Assembly (NCBI RefSeq): GCF_001686985.1
Contig: NZ_CP015322.1
Location: 62,001-126,000 of the forward strand
Source of the DNA: Mesorhizobium amorphae CCNWGS0123
Lineage (GTDB): Bacteria > Pseudomonadota > Alphaproteobacteria > Rhizobiales > Rhizobiaceae
Length of the DNA: 64,000 nucleotides
Reading direction: 5' to 3'
Positions 45,211 to 54,058 of the stretch are shown here, piece after piece. Made by a program: the position numbers and the translations under genes. Within the stretch, counting starts at the first letter, position 1, and every line of letters begins with the position of its first letter. The notes beneath the pieces were generated by a model, which searched no databases, had not been told where the DNA came from, and was given only the letters and a program-made list of their open reading frames with translations.

Positions 45211-46266
45211 CTAAACGTTGGTGTGGTTCCGTCCTGTCGCCGCCGTGGGTACGAGCGCCTTCAAAACGTCAGTCATCTTGAGAGTGCCCACCCGAGTCCC
45301 GTCCGAGTGCACCGCAAATGACTTGTCGGCGGCACCGTGGGATCGCAGGATCGCCCGCTCCAGGGTTTCGTCCCCGTCGAGAACTTCGTAGCCATCATCC
45401 TCGGCGATAGTCTTTTCCATTACTGATCGGACGCGAAGCACCCGGGCGCGGTTGATATCGCTGACGAAGTCTTCGATGTAAGGGTCGGCCGGGTTGAGGA
45501 GGATGTATTGTGGTTCCCCTTGCTGCACGATTTCGCCGTCCTTCAGGATCACCAGATGGTCGGCGAGCTTGAGGGCCTCATCTAGGTCATGGGTGATGAA
45601 GACGACGGTCTTCTGGAGATCCTTCTGTAATTCCAGGAGGAGCTCCTGCATGCTTGAGCGGATAAGCGGGTCAAGCGCCGAATAGGCTTCATCCATGAGC
45701 ATGAGCTCGGAGTTCGAAGTTAGCGCCCGCGCAAGGCCGACGCGCTGCTGCATACCTCCCGACAGTTGGTGAGGATACAGCGCCTCCGAGCCCGCGAGGC
45801 CGACTCTGCTGAGCCATTTGCGGGCCGTCTGATCGGTTTTGGCCCGCCCGTCCCCGCGCACAGAGCATGGCATGCCGGCGTTTCGGAGGACCGTTTCATG
45901 CGGCAGCAGCGCAAACTTTTGAAAAACCATGGACATCTGGGTCCGGCGTAGCTGCTGGAGCCTCGCCCGATCGAGTTTCATGATGTCCGTCCCGTTGACT
46001 ATGATCTCCCCCGCCGTGGGGTCGACGAGGCGGTTGAGGTGTCGAATAAGGGTCGATTTTCCGGAGCCCGAAAGGCCCATGATCACCGTGATCTCGCCTT
46101 TCTTGATCTCCACATTGATGTCGCGCAGCCCAAGCACATGGCCATAGGCCTGCAGCATGTCCTTCTTGTGCATCCCCGCCTTCGCGTAAGACACCATGGC
46201 CGGCGCGTTATTGCCAAAGATCTTGTACAGGTTGCGGATGGATACGAAGCTCTCGGTCATGCTCAT
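45211..46266 (-). CDS. proV: Glycine betaine/choline-type ABC transporter ATPase (ProV-like)
   Basis: ATPase of an osmolyte or betaine importer, 351 residues. The Walker A motif GLSGSGKST, signature LSGGMQQRVGLARAL, and Walker B LMLMDEAYSALDPLIR are complete, as is the switch histidine in VFITHDLDEA. The N-terminal extension before the P-loop (YAKAGMHKKDMLQAYGHVLG) and C-terminal CBS-like domain from about residue 280 are typical of ProV. It overlaps proW by four bases. The set is probably used here to import a betaine or another quaternary amine as nutrient. Confidence 0.92.
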   Translation of the reverse strand: MSMTESFVSIRNLYKIFGNNAPAMVSYAKAGMHKKDMLQAYGHVLGLRDINVEIKKGEITVIMGLSGSGKSTLIRHLNRLVDPTAGEIIVNGTDIMKLDRARLQQLRRTQMSMVFQKFALLPHETVLRNAGMPCSVRGDGRAKTDQTARKWLSRVGLAGSEALYPHQLSGGMQQRVGLARALTSNSELMLMDEAYSALDPLIRSSMQELLLELQKDLQKTVVFITHDLDEALKLADHLVILKDGEIVQQGEPQYILLNPADPYIEDFVSDINRARVLRVRSVMEKTIAEDDGYEVLDGDETLERAILRSHGAADKSFAVHSDGTRVGTLKMTDVLKALVPTAATGRNHTNV

Positions 46267-47297
46267 GTCCGCGACTGATGCATCTTGTTGACGCGCTGGA
46301 GGGCTGCCCGGCTGACTCGGTCGAGAACAATGGCCAGGAGCACGATGCCGAGGCCCGCGACTAAGCCGACGCCGAGTTCGAGTTTGTTAATGCCGCGAAG
46401 GACAAGGGTTCCAAGGCCGGGTGCGGAGACCAGCGAAGCGATCACGACCATAGATAGCGACAACATGATTGTCTGGTTGATGCCGGCCATGATGTTTGGC
46501 AGCGCGAGGGGCAGCTGGACGCGATAGAGCTTTTGCCAAGATGTCATGCCAAACGCCTCCCCCGCCTCGAGAACGTCCTTGTCGACCAGCCGTATGCCGA
46601 GGTTCGTTAGCCTGATCGACGGCACGATCGCATAGAGAATGATCGCGATGCCGTAGAGTTTGGGCTCCGTGACGCTGAACAGGAAGATCAGCGGAATAAG
46701 GTAGACGAAGGTCGGCAGCGTCTGCAGCAGGTCGAGAAAAGGAGTCAGCCAGCGCTCCAACCGGTTGCTGCGTGACATCGCGATGCCGATCGGCACCCCG
46801 AACAAGACACAGATAAATGTGCAGACCATGATGATCGCGAGGGTCTGCATGGCGTAACCAAAATGGTCGATGAACGCCAAGCCCAGGAACGCCACCAGTA
46901 CAAAGATCGTCACCCCAATGCGACGTCCGGCGCAATGAGCGATGGCGACCAGGATCAGGATCGCGGCCCACCACGGAAGTGACTGCATCAGGTCGATGGC
47001 GTTGCGCAACGCCCAACTCAATGGCTGCGTAACCGGGTCCAGAACGACTTTGGCGGGGTCTTTCACGTCCAGGAACAGACGTTCCAACCCGGCCGTCATG
47101 TCGCGGGTGCGTGGGATGGCGCCGCAGGCCTTATGAAGGACGTCCAGGGATGGAAACGGGAAAGATTCGGTTTGGTCGGTCCCCGCTGCGCCGGCCTTTG
47201 CAAGTAGATCGTCCATCGACATCGGACCGCTGATGGCGCCGGCGTCGCACCAGGACCGCAGTCCCAGCGTGTCAAAAGCTCTTTCGTAAGCTGCCAT
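46263..47297 (-). CDS. proW: Glycine betaine/choline-type ABC transporter permease (ProW-like)
   Basis: Inner-membrane permease of 344 residues. The first 90 residues are soluble, then about seven hydrophobic helices follow. The EAA-type loop is VLEAGEAFGMTSWQKLYRVQ with LPLALPNIMAGI. The order proX, proW, proV is normal for this family. A stable hairpin lies between proX and proW. Confidence 0.92.
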   Translation of the reverse strand: MAAYERAFDTLGLRSWCDAGAISGPMSMDDLLAKAGAAGTDQTESFPFPSLDVLHKACGAIPRTRDMTAGLERLFLDVKDPAKVVLDPVTQPLSWALRNAIDLMQSLPWWAAILILVAIAHCAGRRIGVTIFVLVAFLGLAFIDHFGYAMQTLAIIMVCTFICVLFGVPIGIAMSRSNRLERWLTPFLDLLQTLPTFVYLIPLIFLFSVTEPKLYGIAIILYAIVPSIRLTNLGIRLVDKDVLEAGEAFGMTSWQKLYRVQLPLALPNIMAGINQTIMLSLSMVVIASLVSAPGLGTLVLRGINKLELGVGLVAGLGIVLLAIVLDRVSRAALQRVNKMHQSRT

Positions 47298-47316
47298 GTC
47301 TAGCCTTAAATCGCCG

Positions 47317-47359
47317 CAATCCGGCAGCCACGCCCTTCAGGGCGCGGCCGCCGGAATTG
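47317..47359 (-). other. Intercistronic hairpin between proX and proW
   Basis: Imperfect inverted repeat with arms CAATCCGGC...CGCCC and GGGCG...GCCGGAATTG around a TTCA loop. It sits just upstream of proW in the transcript. Such structures often protect the binding-protein mRNA or reduce read-through, so that binding protein exceeds permease. Confidence 0.6.
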
Positions 47360-47470
47360 ACCGGGAGGGGCTTGTCGACGTGCTTGAGGTGCCGCCAAGC
47401 ATTTTGCCAAGTCAACCACCAGGCCGATACATCCCTTGGGTGGTGGGCCCGGTGACCGAGATGGCGGATC

Positions 47471-48442
47471 TCACTTCAAGACTGCCGCGAGCTTTTCCTT
47501 GGCCTCGGGGCTGAGCCAGTCCGCCCACACCGTCTTGTAGGTGGTCAGGAAGTGGACCGCCGATTCGTCGGCCGAAGCCTTCTTGCTATCCTGCCAGGCC
47601 AGTGTCTCGCTCATCTGTTCATTTGTGAAGGTCACCTTGGACATAAGCGCTGCAATATCGGGCTCGCGCTTCTCGAAATCCGTTGTCGCTGCCGTCACCA
47701 CCTCTGCCGGCGGATAAGCCGACTTACCGGGTGTCTTGCACGTTTCCACCGCGTTGCAGGCGTGGATCTCGGGGACATACGGGCCAATGTCGACCTTGAC
47801 CATCTTGTACTTGCCGAGAACGGATGTTGGACCCCAGTAGTAACCGAACCAAGGCTGCTTGTTCTCGTTGGCAGCGGCGATCGCCGCTGCCAGGGTCTCT
47901 CCGGAGCCGTGATTAAAAACTTCAATGCCGTGGCCTTTCAGATCGAAAGCCTCAGCCAAATGGTCGTTCGTGATCTTGCAACCCCAGCCTTCTGGGCAAT
48001 TATGAAATTTGCCGCCGACCCAGTCGGGATGGGCCAGAATGCCGTCGATCTTCGCAAGTTCCGGATGTTCGTCAACGAGGTATTGTGGGACCCACCATGC
48101 ATCAATGCCGCCGGGGGTCAGGACATGGCCCAACGTCTTAACTTTGCCGGCGGCCACCAGTGCTGGATAAGCTGGCGCGCCGTTAAGCCAGAGTTCGGTG
48201 ACGATGTCGGGACGGCCGGTCTCTGCAACCGATGTCACCGCAGTAGCAGTAGCCGAAGGAACAACCGTGACCTTGCAGCCGTAGCCCTGTTCCATCAGGA
48301 ACTTGGAGACGGCGGTCACGATCGAGCCCGAGGCCCAGTTCATCTCAGTGATGGTGACGTCACCGCATTTGGCTTCGGCCGCGGTCGCGGCGATGGTAGC
48401 GATAAAGGCTGCGGCGGTGAGTTTAAGGGTGTGTGAGAGCAT
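47471..48442 (-). CDS. proX: Betaine-type ABC transporter substrate-binding protein (ProX/OpuAC-like)
   Basis: Periplasmic binding protein of 323 residues from the ATG at 48440-48442, which has CAGGAG eight bases upstream. The signal peptide is LKLTAAAFIATIAATAAEA with cleavage probably after AEA. The mature part has NWASGSIVTAV, WWVPQYL and the aromatic residues (several W and Y in WFGYYWGPTSVLG) that form a cation-binding cage in this family. Cysteine pair HACNAVETCK may form a disulfide. The ligand is likely a quaternary ammonium compound. Confidence 0.9.
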   Translation of the reverse strand: MLSHTLKLTAAAFIATIAATAAEAKCGDVTITEMNWASGSIVTAVSKFLMEQGYGCKVTVVPSATATAVTSVAETGRPDIVTELWLNGAPAYPALVAAGKVKTLGHVLTPGGIDAWWVPQYLVDEHPELAKIDGILAHPDWVGGKFHNCPEGWGCKITNDHLAEAFDLKGHGIEVFNHGSGETLAAAIAAANENKQPWFGYYWGPTSVLGKYKMVKVDIGPYVPEIHACNAVETCKTPGKSAYPPAEVVTAATTDFEKREPDIAALMSKVTFTNEQMSETLAWQDSKKASADESAVHFLTTYKTVWADWLSPEAKEKLAAVLK

Positions 48443-48546
48443 TATTTTCTCCTGTTGGTATTCCATTCCAGGCGATGTCCCCGGCAGTCGGATCTGCCGG
48501 GACGGTTCCCCACGTTAGGAATTATAGGAATACCAAACATTTAACT

Positions 48547-48559
48547 AACGAATATAATT
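48547..48559 (+). promoter_or_regulatory. Candidate LysR site upstream of proX
   Basis: AACGAATATAATT is identical over 13 bases to the complement of 50598-50610 in the promoter of the LysR gene. It lies about 105 bases before proX in the gap after the enolase-superfamily gene, so proXWV probably has its own promoter under the same regulator. Confidence 0.6.
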
Positions 48560-48567
48560 CGACCCTG

Positions 48568-48586
48568 ACATCGACGTTTTCGATGT
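48568..48586 (-). terminator. Hairpin after the enolase-superfamily gene
   Basis: A seven-base stem (ACATCGA/TCGATGT) with a five-base loop lies 13 bases after the stop codon. No T-run follows, so termination strength is doubtful. Confidence 0.35.
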
Positions 48587-48598
48587 TCGGGCGGTTCG

Positions 48599-49684
48599 TT
48601 AGTCGATGGCCAGGCGCGTCACAGCAGCCTCATCAAAGGTAAAACCAGTGCCCGGACGGGTGGGTATGAGGATGTCGCCATCCACGATCTCCATCTCTTC
48701 ACGGAAAAGCGGGGCATACCACGGCATGTGTTCCACGGAGATGCAATTGGGGGCAGATCCGGCGATGCACAGGCTGTGTTCGGTGAAAATATGGGTGGAA
48801 ATGGGCAGGCAGTACGCTTCCGCCAAAGCCGCCACCCGACGCATTTCGGTAAGCCCACCAATCCTCTGGAGGTCCGGCATCAGCACATCGGCGGCGCGGG
48901 CCTCGATCGTGTTGCGGATGCCGAAACGTGTCCACTCCGTCTCACCCGAAGCAATCGCCATGTCGAGCGCATTACGAACTTCGGCCTGGCCCACGAGGTC
49001 ATGGACAGATACCGGCTCCTCGAGCCAGCCGATGTCGAGCTCCTCAAGCATCCTGCCAAGACGGATCGCCTGCTTTGGGGTGAGCGCCTGGTTGGCGTCC
49101 GTCAGGATTTCGATGGAGGGTCCGACTGTCTCTCGGACTGCCTTGACGCGCTCGAGATCCTTTCGCGGGTCTTTATTACCGACGCGCACCTTCATCGCCC
49201 GGAACCCCTGGTTAAGAAAGGTCGCCGCCTCATCAACCAGTTCGTCGATGCTCTGGGAAAGCCAGAGGCCGCCGCTGGCGTATGTGCGGATCCGATCTCG
49301 GCAAGCCCCGAAAAGGTGATGCAGTGGCCGGTCCGCGCTTTTGCCGACCAGATCCCAACAGGCCGTGTCGAGCGCGGAAAGCGCCGAGATCGTGACGCCG
49401 GCATAGCCAGTTGGATTGATTTCAGACCAGATGGCTGAATTGATCGCCGTCACATAGTGGGGGTCCTGGCCCACAATGCGATGCGAAAAGCCGCGGACCA
49501 TCTCGTCGAAGGCTTTGAGCCGGACGGCATTCAACGTGAAGATATAACTCTGGCCCATGAGCCCGACATCGGTTTCCAGATAGACAAGCAGGCAGCCGAC
49601 CGAACGCATGTTGTGAATGGCTGTGGTAATCGGCTTGGCAAAAGGCACGTCCGTCAGCCGGGTCTTTAATGCGGTGATTTTCAT
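48599..49684 (-). CDS. Mandelate racemase/muconate lactonising enzyme-type enolase superfamily protein
   Basis: A 361-residue metal-dependent enzyme that would abstract the proton next to a carboxylate. A KxR-type catalytic lysine is in AMKVRVGNK. Metal ligands follow as D in LTDANQAL, E in WLEEPVSV and E in ASGETEW. The H-D dyad typical of the mandelate racemase subgroup is supplied by LMPDLQRIGG and PISTHIFTEH. It is therefore a dehydratase, racemase or epimerase of an acid; the substrate is unknown. It follows the LysR gene by 25 bases on the same strand and precedes proXWV, so it may act on the imported compound or its breakdown product. Confidence 0.82.
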   Translation of the reverse strand: MKITALKTRLTDVPFAKPITTAIHNMRSVGCLLVYLETDVGLMGQSYIFTLNAVRLKAFDEMVRGFSHRIVGQDPHYVTAINSAIWSEINPTGYAGVTISALSALDTACWDLVGKSADRPLHHLFGACRDRIRTYASGGLWLSQSIDELVDEAATFLNQGFRAMKVRVGNKDPRKDLERVKAVRETVGPSIEILTDANQALTPKQAIRLGRMLEELDIGWLEEPVSVHDLVGQAEVRNALDMAIASGETEWTRFGIRNTIEARAADVLMPDLQRIGGLTEMRRVAALAEAYCLPISTHIFTEHSLCIAGSAPNCISVEHMPWYAPLFREEMEIVDGDILIPTRPGTGFTFDEAAVTRLAID

Positions 49685-49709
49685 GGGATTTCTTTGTGCA
49701 GGTTGAGGT

Positions 49710-50555
49710 TCAGGCGATCGCCTCGCGCAATGCCTTCACAGCGGTTTCCATATATTCCGGCGCAATGACGTCAATACGAACGGCTACGAAAACTGTTCGT
49801 TGAAAGCGCGGCGCCCCCTCGACCACATGCAGGCGGCCGGACTTGACGTGCGGTGCCACGGACCCGGCCAGGAAATAGCCCGAACCACCGCTGGCCAGAA
49901 TGTGATCCATGGCCACCGCGGCGCTGCGGATCGTGAGTTTGTGGCTGAAGACGCCGGGAAAATGCATGCTGTGCTGTGCCCGGAACGTTTCCCCCCAATC
50001 CACGAAGACGTAGCCAGGAACAACCCCGCTCTCCACCGCGCGCGGTATTGTCGAAACCATCATGAGTTCTTCGCTGATGAGCGGTTCGATGCGTGCCTCC
50101 GCGCAATGGCGCGGATCATAAAGCACGGCAATGTCGAGCAGTCCGGCTCGGAGTTTCTCCATAAGCGTATCCGAGCGCTCGGCGATGGCGCTCGCGACTC
50201 CATCCGGCAGGGCCTTGGCCATACGTTCCAGCCAGCCGGGCACCACGCGGGGCCAATGATTGTCCTCGACTCCCAGCGTGACGAAGGCATTCAGGCCCTC
50301 CGGCAGGGTTGCGACTTGCTGGCCGCGCTCCCAGGCCCGGACGATGTTGATGGCGCTGGAGTGGAACTGATGCCCGCCCGTCGTCAGAGCCACTCCATTG
50401 CGCTTGCGGTGAAACAGCTGGCGGTTCAGCCGGCGTTCAAGCGCCTTGATCCGTGCGCTGATGGTCGACTGCGTGACGTTCAACTGGTCGGCGGCGTGTT
50501 GGAAGCTGCCCGTGCTACCAACCTCCAAGAATGCCCGAATGTGCTCAATGTTCAA
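49710..50555 (-). CDS. LysR-family transcriptional regulator
   Basis: 281 residues from a TTG at 50553-50555 with AAGGACG eleven bases upstream; the family always begins with IEHIRAFLEV-like text directly after the start, which fixes this choice. The helix-turn-helix is GSFQHAADQLNVTQSTISAR followed by IKALERRL. The effector domain fills the rest. It is divergent from the dehydrogenase gene at 50739 and cotranscribed with the enolase-superfamily gene. Sites sharing AACGAATATAATT before it and before proX suggest that it controls the whole 47.5-53.5 kb cluster. Confidence 0.9.
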   Translation of the reverse strand: MNIEHIRAFLEVGSTGSFQHAADQLNVTQSTISARIKALERRLNRQLFHRKRNGVALTTGGHQFHSSAINIVRAWERGQQVATLPEGLNAFVTLGVEDNHWPRVVPGWLERMAKALPDGVASAIAERSDTLMEKLRAGLLDIAVLYDPRHCAEARIEPLISEELMMVSTIPRAVESGVVPGYVFVDWGETFRAQHSMHFPGVFSHKLTIRSAAVAMDHILASGGSGYFLAGSVAPHVKSGRLHVVEGAPRFQRTVFVAVRIDVIAPEYMETAVKALREAIA

Positions 50556-50597
50556 CGCAAAGTCGTCCTTAAATCGAAGTCTTCGATATGACTCGAT

Positions 50598-50610
50598 AAT
50601 TATATTCGTT
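50598..50610 (-). promoter_or_regulatory. Candidate LysR autoregulatory site
   Basis: The minus strand reads AACGAATATAATT followed by ATCGA; the copy before proX reads AACGAATATAATT followed by CGA. It lies between the divergent LysR and dehydrogenase genes, 45 bases before the LysR start. Confidence 0.6.
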
Positions 50611-50738
50611 TGCCACGTCAATGCGGGTGAGAAAGAGTGGAATGCGGGATCCAGTGATGACAGTGCGAGCTGGAGACATGCCAATTGAGCGGGCTCTTCG
50701 GATGTCGAAGCGCCGGCTGCCCCTGAACGGAGACATTT

Positions 50739-51647
50739 ATGCGGATTGCATTTATCGGATTGGGCAATATGGGCGGGCCTATGGCAGGCAACCTGGCGCG
50801 TGCCGGTTACGAGCTCGCGCTTTTCGACCTCGATTCCAACAAGGTCGATGCCGTCCGATCGACAGGAGTCACAGCCGGCAACCAGGCGATGACCACGGCC
50901 ACGACAGCGGCGGACGCCGCCTCCGGTGCCGATATCGTGTTCACCTCCCTGCCGAACCCCAAGATCATCGAGGCTGTGGCGCTCGGCGAGAAAGGCATTG
51001 TTGCGGCATTGCCAAAAGGTGCGTTGTGGATCGACCTCTCAACGAACAACCTTGAATGCGAGCGCCGCATCCGCGCGGCCGCCGAGGTTCGCGGGATCGA
51101 TTTCCTTGATGCTCCGGTCTCCGGCGGGATTGAAGGCGCCGGCGCCGGGACGCTGATGATCATGGTCGGTGGCGACGCCCAAGTCTTTGGCCGCTGCAAG
51201 CCGGTCCTGGACAAGATCGGCAACCGGGTCATGCACCTCGGACCTCATGGGGCCGGGTACGTCGCCAAGATTGCGCAGGTTGTGCTTTGCTACCTCAACT
51301 CCGTGGCCCTCAGCGAAGCGCTCATGCTCGGGGTAAAGGGTGGCGTTCCCGCCGATACCATGTTGGGGATCATCCAGGGCAGCACCGGGGCGAGCTACGT
51401 CGCTAATCGATACGGCCCCGCCATCCTGGACGGCAGCTATGACCCGGGCTTCGCGCTCGGGCTTGCACACAAAGACATGGCCCTGACCCTGGAGCTCGCG
51501 GGATCTGTCGGCGCTACGCTGCCGATGTGCGAGCAGGTCGAGGCCGTCTACAAAAAAGCTGTCGACAAATACGGTTTCGATCAAAACCACCTGATGGCCG
51601 TAAAGCTCCTCGAAGAGCAAAACGGCACATTTCTCCGTTCCGCCTGA
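50739..51647 (+). CDS. 3-hydroxyisobutyrate dehydrogenase-family NAD(P) oxidoreductase
   Basis: 302 residues. The Rossmann motif is FIGLGNMGGPMAGNLARAG, and the substrate-binding signature is LDAPVSGGIEGAGAGTLMIM. The catalytic lysine is in GPHGAGYVAKIAQ, although the usual following asparagines are replaced by Q and V. Family members act on 3-hydroxyisobutyrate, tartronate semialdehyde, or related beta-hydroxyacids. CGGAGACATTT precedes the ATG. It begins the plus-strand operon with a class II aldolase and a second dehydrogenase. Confidence 0.88.
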   Translation: MRIAFIGLGNMGGPMAGNLARAGYELALFDLDSNKVDAVRSTGVTAGNQAMTTATTAADAASGADIVFTSLPNPKIIEAVALGEKGIVAALPKGALWIDLSTNNLECERRIRAAAEVRGIDFLDAPVSGGIEGAGAGTLMIMVGGDAQVFGRCKPVLDKIGNRVMHLGPHGAGYVAKIAQVVLCYLNSVALSEALMLGVKGGVPADTMLGIIQGSTGASYVANRYGPAILDGSYDPGFALGLAHKDMALTLELAGSVGATLPMCEQVEAVYKKAVDKYGFDQNHLMAVKLLEEQNGTFLRSA

Positions 51648-51673
51648 CAACGTGATTAGCGAAAGGAATACCA

Positions 51674-52447
51674 ATGGCATACGAGTTGAAAGCAGAGGAC
51701 TTCAGCGTCCAGGGTGGCCATGCCAACATTTCCAAGGAAGAATGGGAAGCGCGCGTCGACCTTGCGGCCCTCTATCGCCTCGCCAACATATACGGCTACG
51801 ACGATCTGATCTGGAACCACATCACGATGCGGGTTCCGGGTACCGATCACCAGTTCCTCCTAAACCGCTTCGGCCTACTTTATAACGAGGTCACGGCGTC
51901 GAACCTGATCAAGGTCGACGAACAGGGCAAGGTTCTGTACGGCCCGCCGGACGTCAATACTGCGGGTTTCGTCATCCATTCAGCGATCCACAACACCCAT
52001 CACGACATGAAAGTGGTCTTCCACAGCCACGCGCCCGCAGGCTTGGCCATCACAGCACTACAGGATGGCCTGGAATTCCTGACACAGGACGGCTCGATGC
52101 TGTGGGGCGACATCGGTTACCACGATTGGGAAGGCCTGTCGCTAACCCTTGAGGAGCGGGACCGTCTCGCCAAAAACATTGAAGGCAAGAAATGCCTGAT
52201 CATGAAGAACCACGGGTTTCTCGCGGTAGGCGCCAACGCGGGCGAAGCTTTCATGAACCTGTATTACACAGTCCGCGCGTGCCGGGTATTGATCGATGCC
52301 TATTCCACCGGCCTTAAGCTCGATAAGAGCCGCGAAGACATCTGGCGGCTGGCGCATCGTCAGTACGACGATTTCCCGCTCGGCAAATATGAATGGCCAG
52401 CGCTGTTGCGCCAGTGCGATCGCGTCGATTCTTCGTATCGATACTAA
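51674..52447 (+). CDS. Class II aldolase/adducin-family protein
   Basis: 257 residues. The zinc-binding motifs of the family are present: HSHAPAG near residue 116 and KNHGFLAVG near 178, along with IWNHITMRVPG and the catalytic-region E in LYNEVTASNLIKVD. Members are aldolases (fuculose or rhamnulose phosphate), epimerases or decarboxylases. It follows the dehydrogenase by 26 bases with GAAAGGAATACCA upstream. Substrate unknown. Confidence 0.87.
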   Translation: MAYELKAEDFSVQGGHANISKEEWEARVDLAALYRLANIYGYDDLIWNHITMRVPGTDHQFLLNRFGLLYNEVTASNLIKVDEQGKVLYGPPDVNTAGFVIHSAIHNTHHDMKVVFHSHAPAGLAITALQDGLEFLTQDGSMLWGDIGYHDWEGLSLTLEERDRLAKNIEGKKCLIMKNHGFLAVGANAGEAFMNLYYTVRACRVLIDAYSTGLKLDKSREDIWRLAHRQYDDFPLGKYEWPALLRQCDRVDSSYRY

Positions 52448-52585
52448 CCTGACAGCTGGAAGCCTCGGCCGACGGTAGCCGGGATTTCCAGCGTCCATTC
52501 GTCTGCAGAAGTTTGCACGGAGGTCCAACGGCCAGCCGTCCTTTCCGTGCGACCCGATTCTCCTCCAACTGTGGCAGCCGAACCC

Positions 52586-53512
52586 ATGACTATCTTGTTG
52601 AACAACCATGGTTACGACAATGAAAGCTGGCGAAGAGAAATCAGCCGCCAGCTTCCTGAATTGCCTGTCAAAGTGTTCGGTGAACCGATTGATCCCAATG
52701 AGGTCGTCTATGCGATGGTTTGGAACCACCCCGCGGGTGACCTTAACCGCTATCCGAATCTCAAGGCAATCTTCTCGCTCGGGGCCGGTGCCGAGCATTT
52801 CGTGGCAGATACAAGCTTGCCCGATGTTCCCGTGATCCTGCTGGCCGACCCAGCCGTCGCGCGCGACATGGCCGCCCATGCCCTCTACTGGGTGCTCACC
52901 TTCCACCGGCGCTACGCGGACTACCGTTCCCAGCAGAAGGACCGGATCTGGCACCGCAAACAGATCGTTCCTACGAGTGAGTTTCGCGTTGGGATATTCG
53001 GTCTGGGCCGCATCGGCACGGAGGTCGCCAGCCGCATCCGCGATTTCGGCTACGCGGTGAGCGGTTGGGACCGCACCATGCGACACATCGAAGGAATCGC
53101 GTGCTATTCTGGAGCAGGTTCCCTTCCCGAGTTCTTGAGCCGCAACGACGTCATTATCAATGCCCTCCCCCTTTCCCCCAAGACGCGGCACTTCCTGGAC
53201 GGCAAAATCTTCTCCGCAATGCCCCCGGGCGCGTTCTTGATTAACATCAGCCGCGGCGCGGTCGTACATGACGAGTCCCTGTTGAATGTTCTCGACAGCG
53301 GTCATCTCGCCGGTGCTGCTTTGGACGCATTCGCCCAAGAACCGCTTCCTGCTGAACATCGCTTCTGGTCCCACCCCCACGTGTTCGTAACGCCTCATAT
53401 GTCTGGCGCAACATTTGCGGCGAGTGCTGCAGCTGTAATCGCGAACAATGTGCGCCGTCTTGAGCGCGGGCTTGATGTCTTTCCGTTGTTCGACCGGGCA
53501 GCCGGCTATTGA
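52586..53512 (+). CDS. D-2-hydroxyacid dehydrogenase, glyoxylate/hydroxypyruvate reductase A-like
   Basis: 308 residues from the ATG at 52586. FSLGAGAEHFV near the N-terminus is typical of GhrA. The NAD(P) motif is VGIFGLGRIGTEVASRI, the signature NISRGAVVHDESLL carries the catalytic arginine, and TPHMSG the catalytic histidine. It would reduce glyoxylate, hydroxypyruvate or a similar 2-oxoacid. It comes about 140 bases after the aldolase gene and could be cotranscribed. Confidence 0.88.
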   Translation: MTILLNNHGYDNESWRREISRQLPELPVKVFGEPIDPNEVVYAMVWNHPAGDLNRYPNLKAIFSLGAGAEHFVADTSLPDVPVILLADPAVARDMAAHALYWVLTFHRRYADYRSQQKDRIWHRKQIVPTSEFRVGIFGLGRIGTEVASRIRDFGYAVSGWDRTMRHIEGIACYSGAGSLPEFLSRNDVIINALPLSPKTRHFLDGKIFSAMPPGAFLINISRGAVVHDESLLNVLDSGHLAGAALDAFAQEPLPAEHRFWSHPHVFVTPHMSGATFAASAAAVIANNVRRLERGLDVFPLFDRAAGY

Positions 53513-53528
53513 CGCTACCAGCATGACG

Positions 53529-54047
53529 CTACGCAAGCGTTCGAGAGGAGCCTGAGGGGGGTGTCACCGATGGTCGGTTTTGGCGTTGACACGCCGAGAA
53601 ACCTCCTGCCGGCAAACTCCGGGCTTCATGAGGCGCTATCTGATGCGCCTCGCCGAAACACCTCGAAAAGTGGGAGGCGGATACGAAACCGCACGACACG
53701 GCAATTTCAAGGACCGGCATCGCTGACTGGGCAAGCAGGAGCCGCTGACGTTCATCGCCAGTTCGGACACGCCCAGCTACGGCAAGCTCCCCAACATTGA
53801 CTGCGACAGGCTCACCGCAGTGACGTTTTACAAGCTCAACCAACATATCGAAGGCGGCCGTGCCGCCGGCACAGGCCCAGATATCGTTATCGACCTCATA
53901 GACGGTCGCCGCCGCCTCGACGCGCATGAAGCGCTCCTTGAAGGCCGGCAATGCCTCCCAATGGACGGCGCACTTGCGGTCAGACGTCACAATATCGACT
54001 GTTATTTCCGCCAGCTCAGCATTGCGACGGCCAAATTCGCTAGTCAT
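53529..54047 (-). pseudogene. GlxA-type (DJ-1/PfpI plus AraC) regulator, truncated with an in-frame deletion
   Basis: 172 codons remain of a family of about 320. The text WALPAFKERF-like, AATVYEVDNDIWACAGGTAA, FDMLVELVKRHCGEPVAV and GRVRTGDERQR is the end of the amidotransferase-like domain. It then jumps to LLLAQSAMPVLEIAVSCGFV and SASHFSRCFGE, the second helix-turn-helix of the AraC domain. About 60 residues carrying the first half of the AraC domain are missing, and the first 150 residues are absent. Regulators of this type (GbdR, CdhR) often control glycine betaine or carnitine breakdown, which fits the proXWV neighbourhood. Confidence 0.75.
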
Positions 54048-54058
54048 TTATCGATCCC

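Noticed and set aside
52142..53536. Long minus-strand open frame opposite the aldolase and GhrA-like genes
   Set aside because: The plus-strand proteins have complete catalytic motifs; the opposite frame has none.
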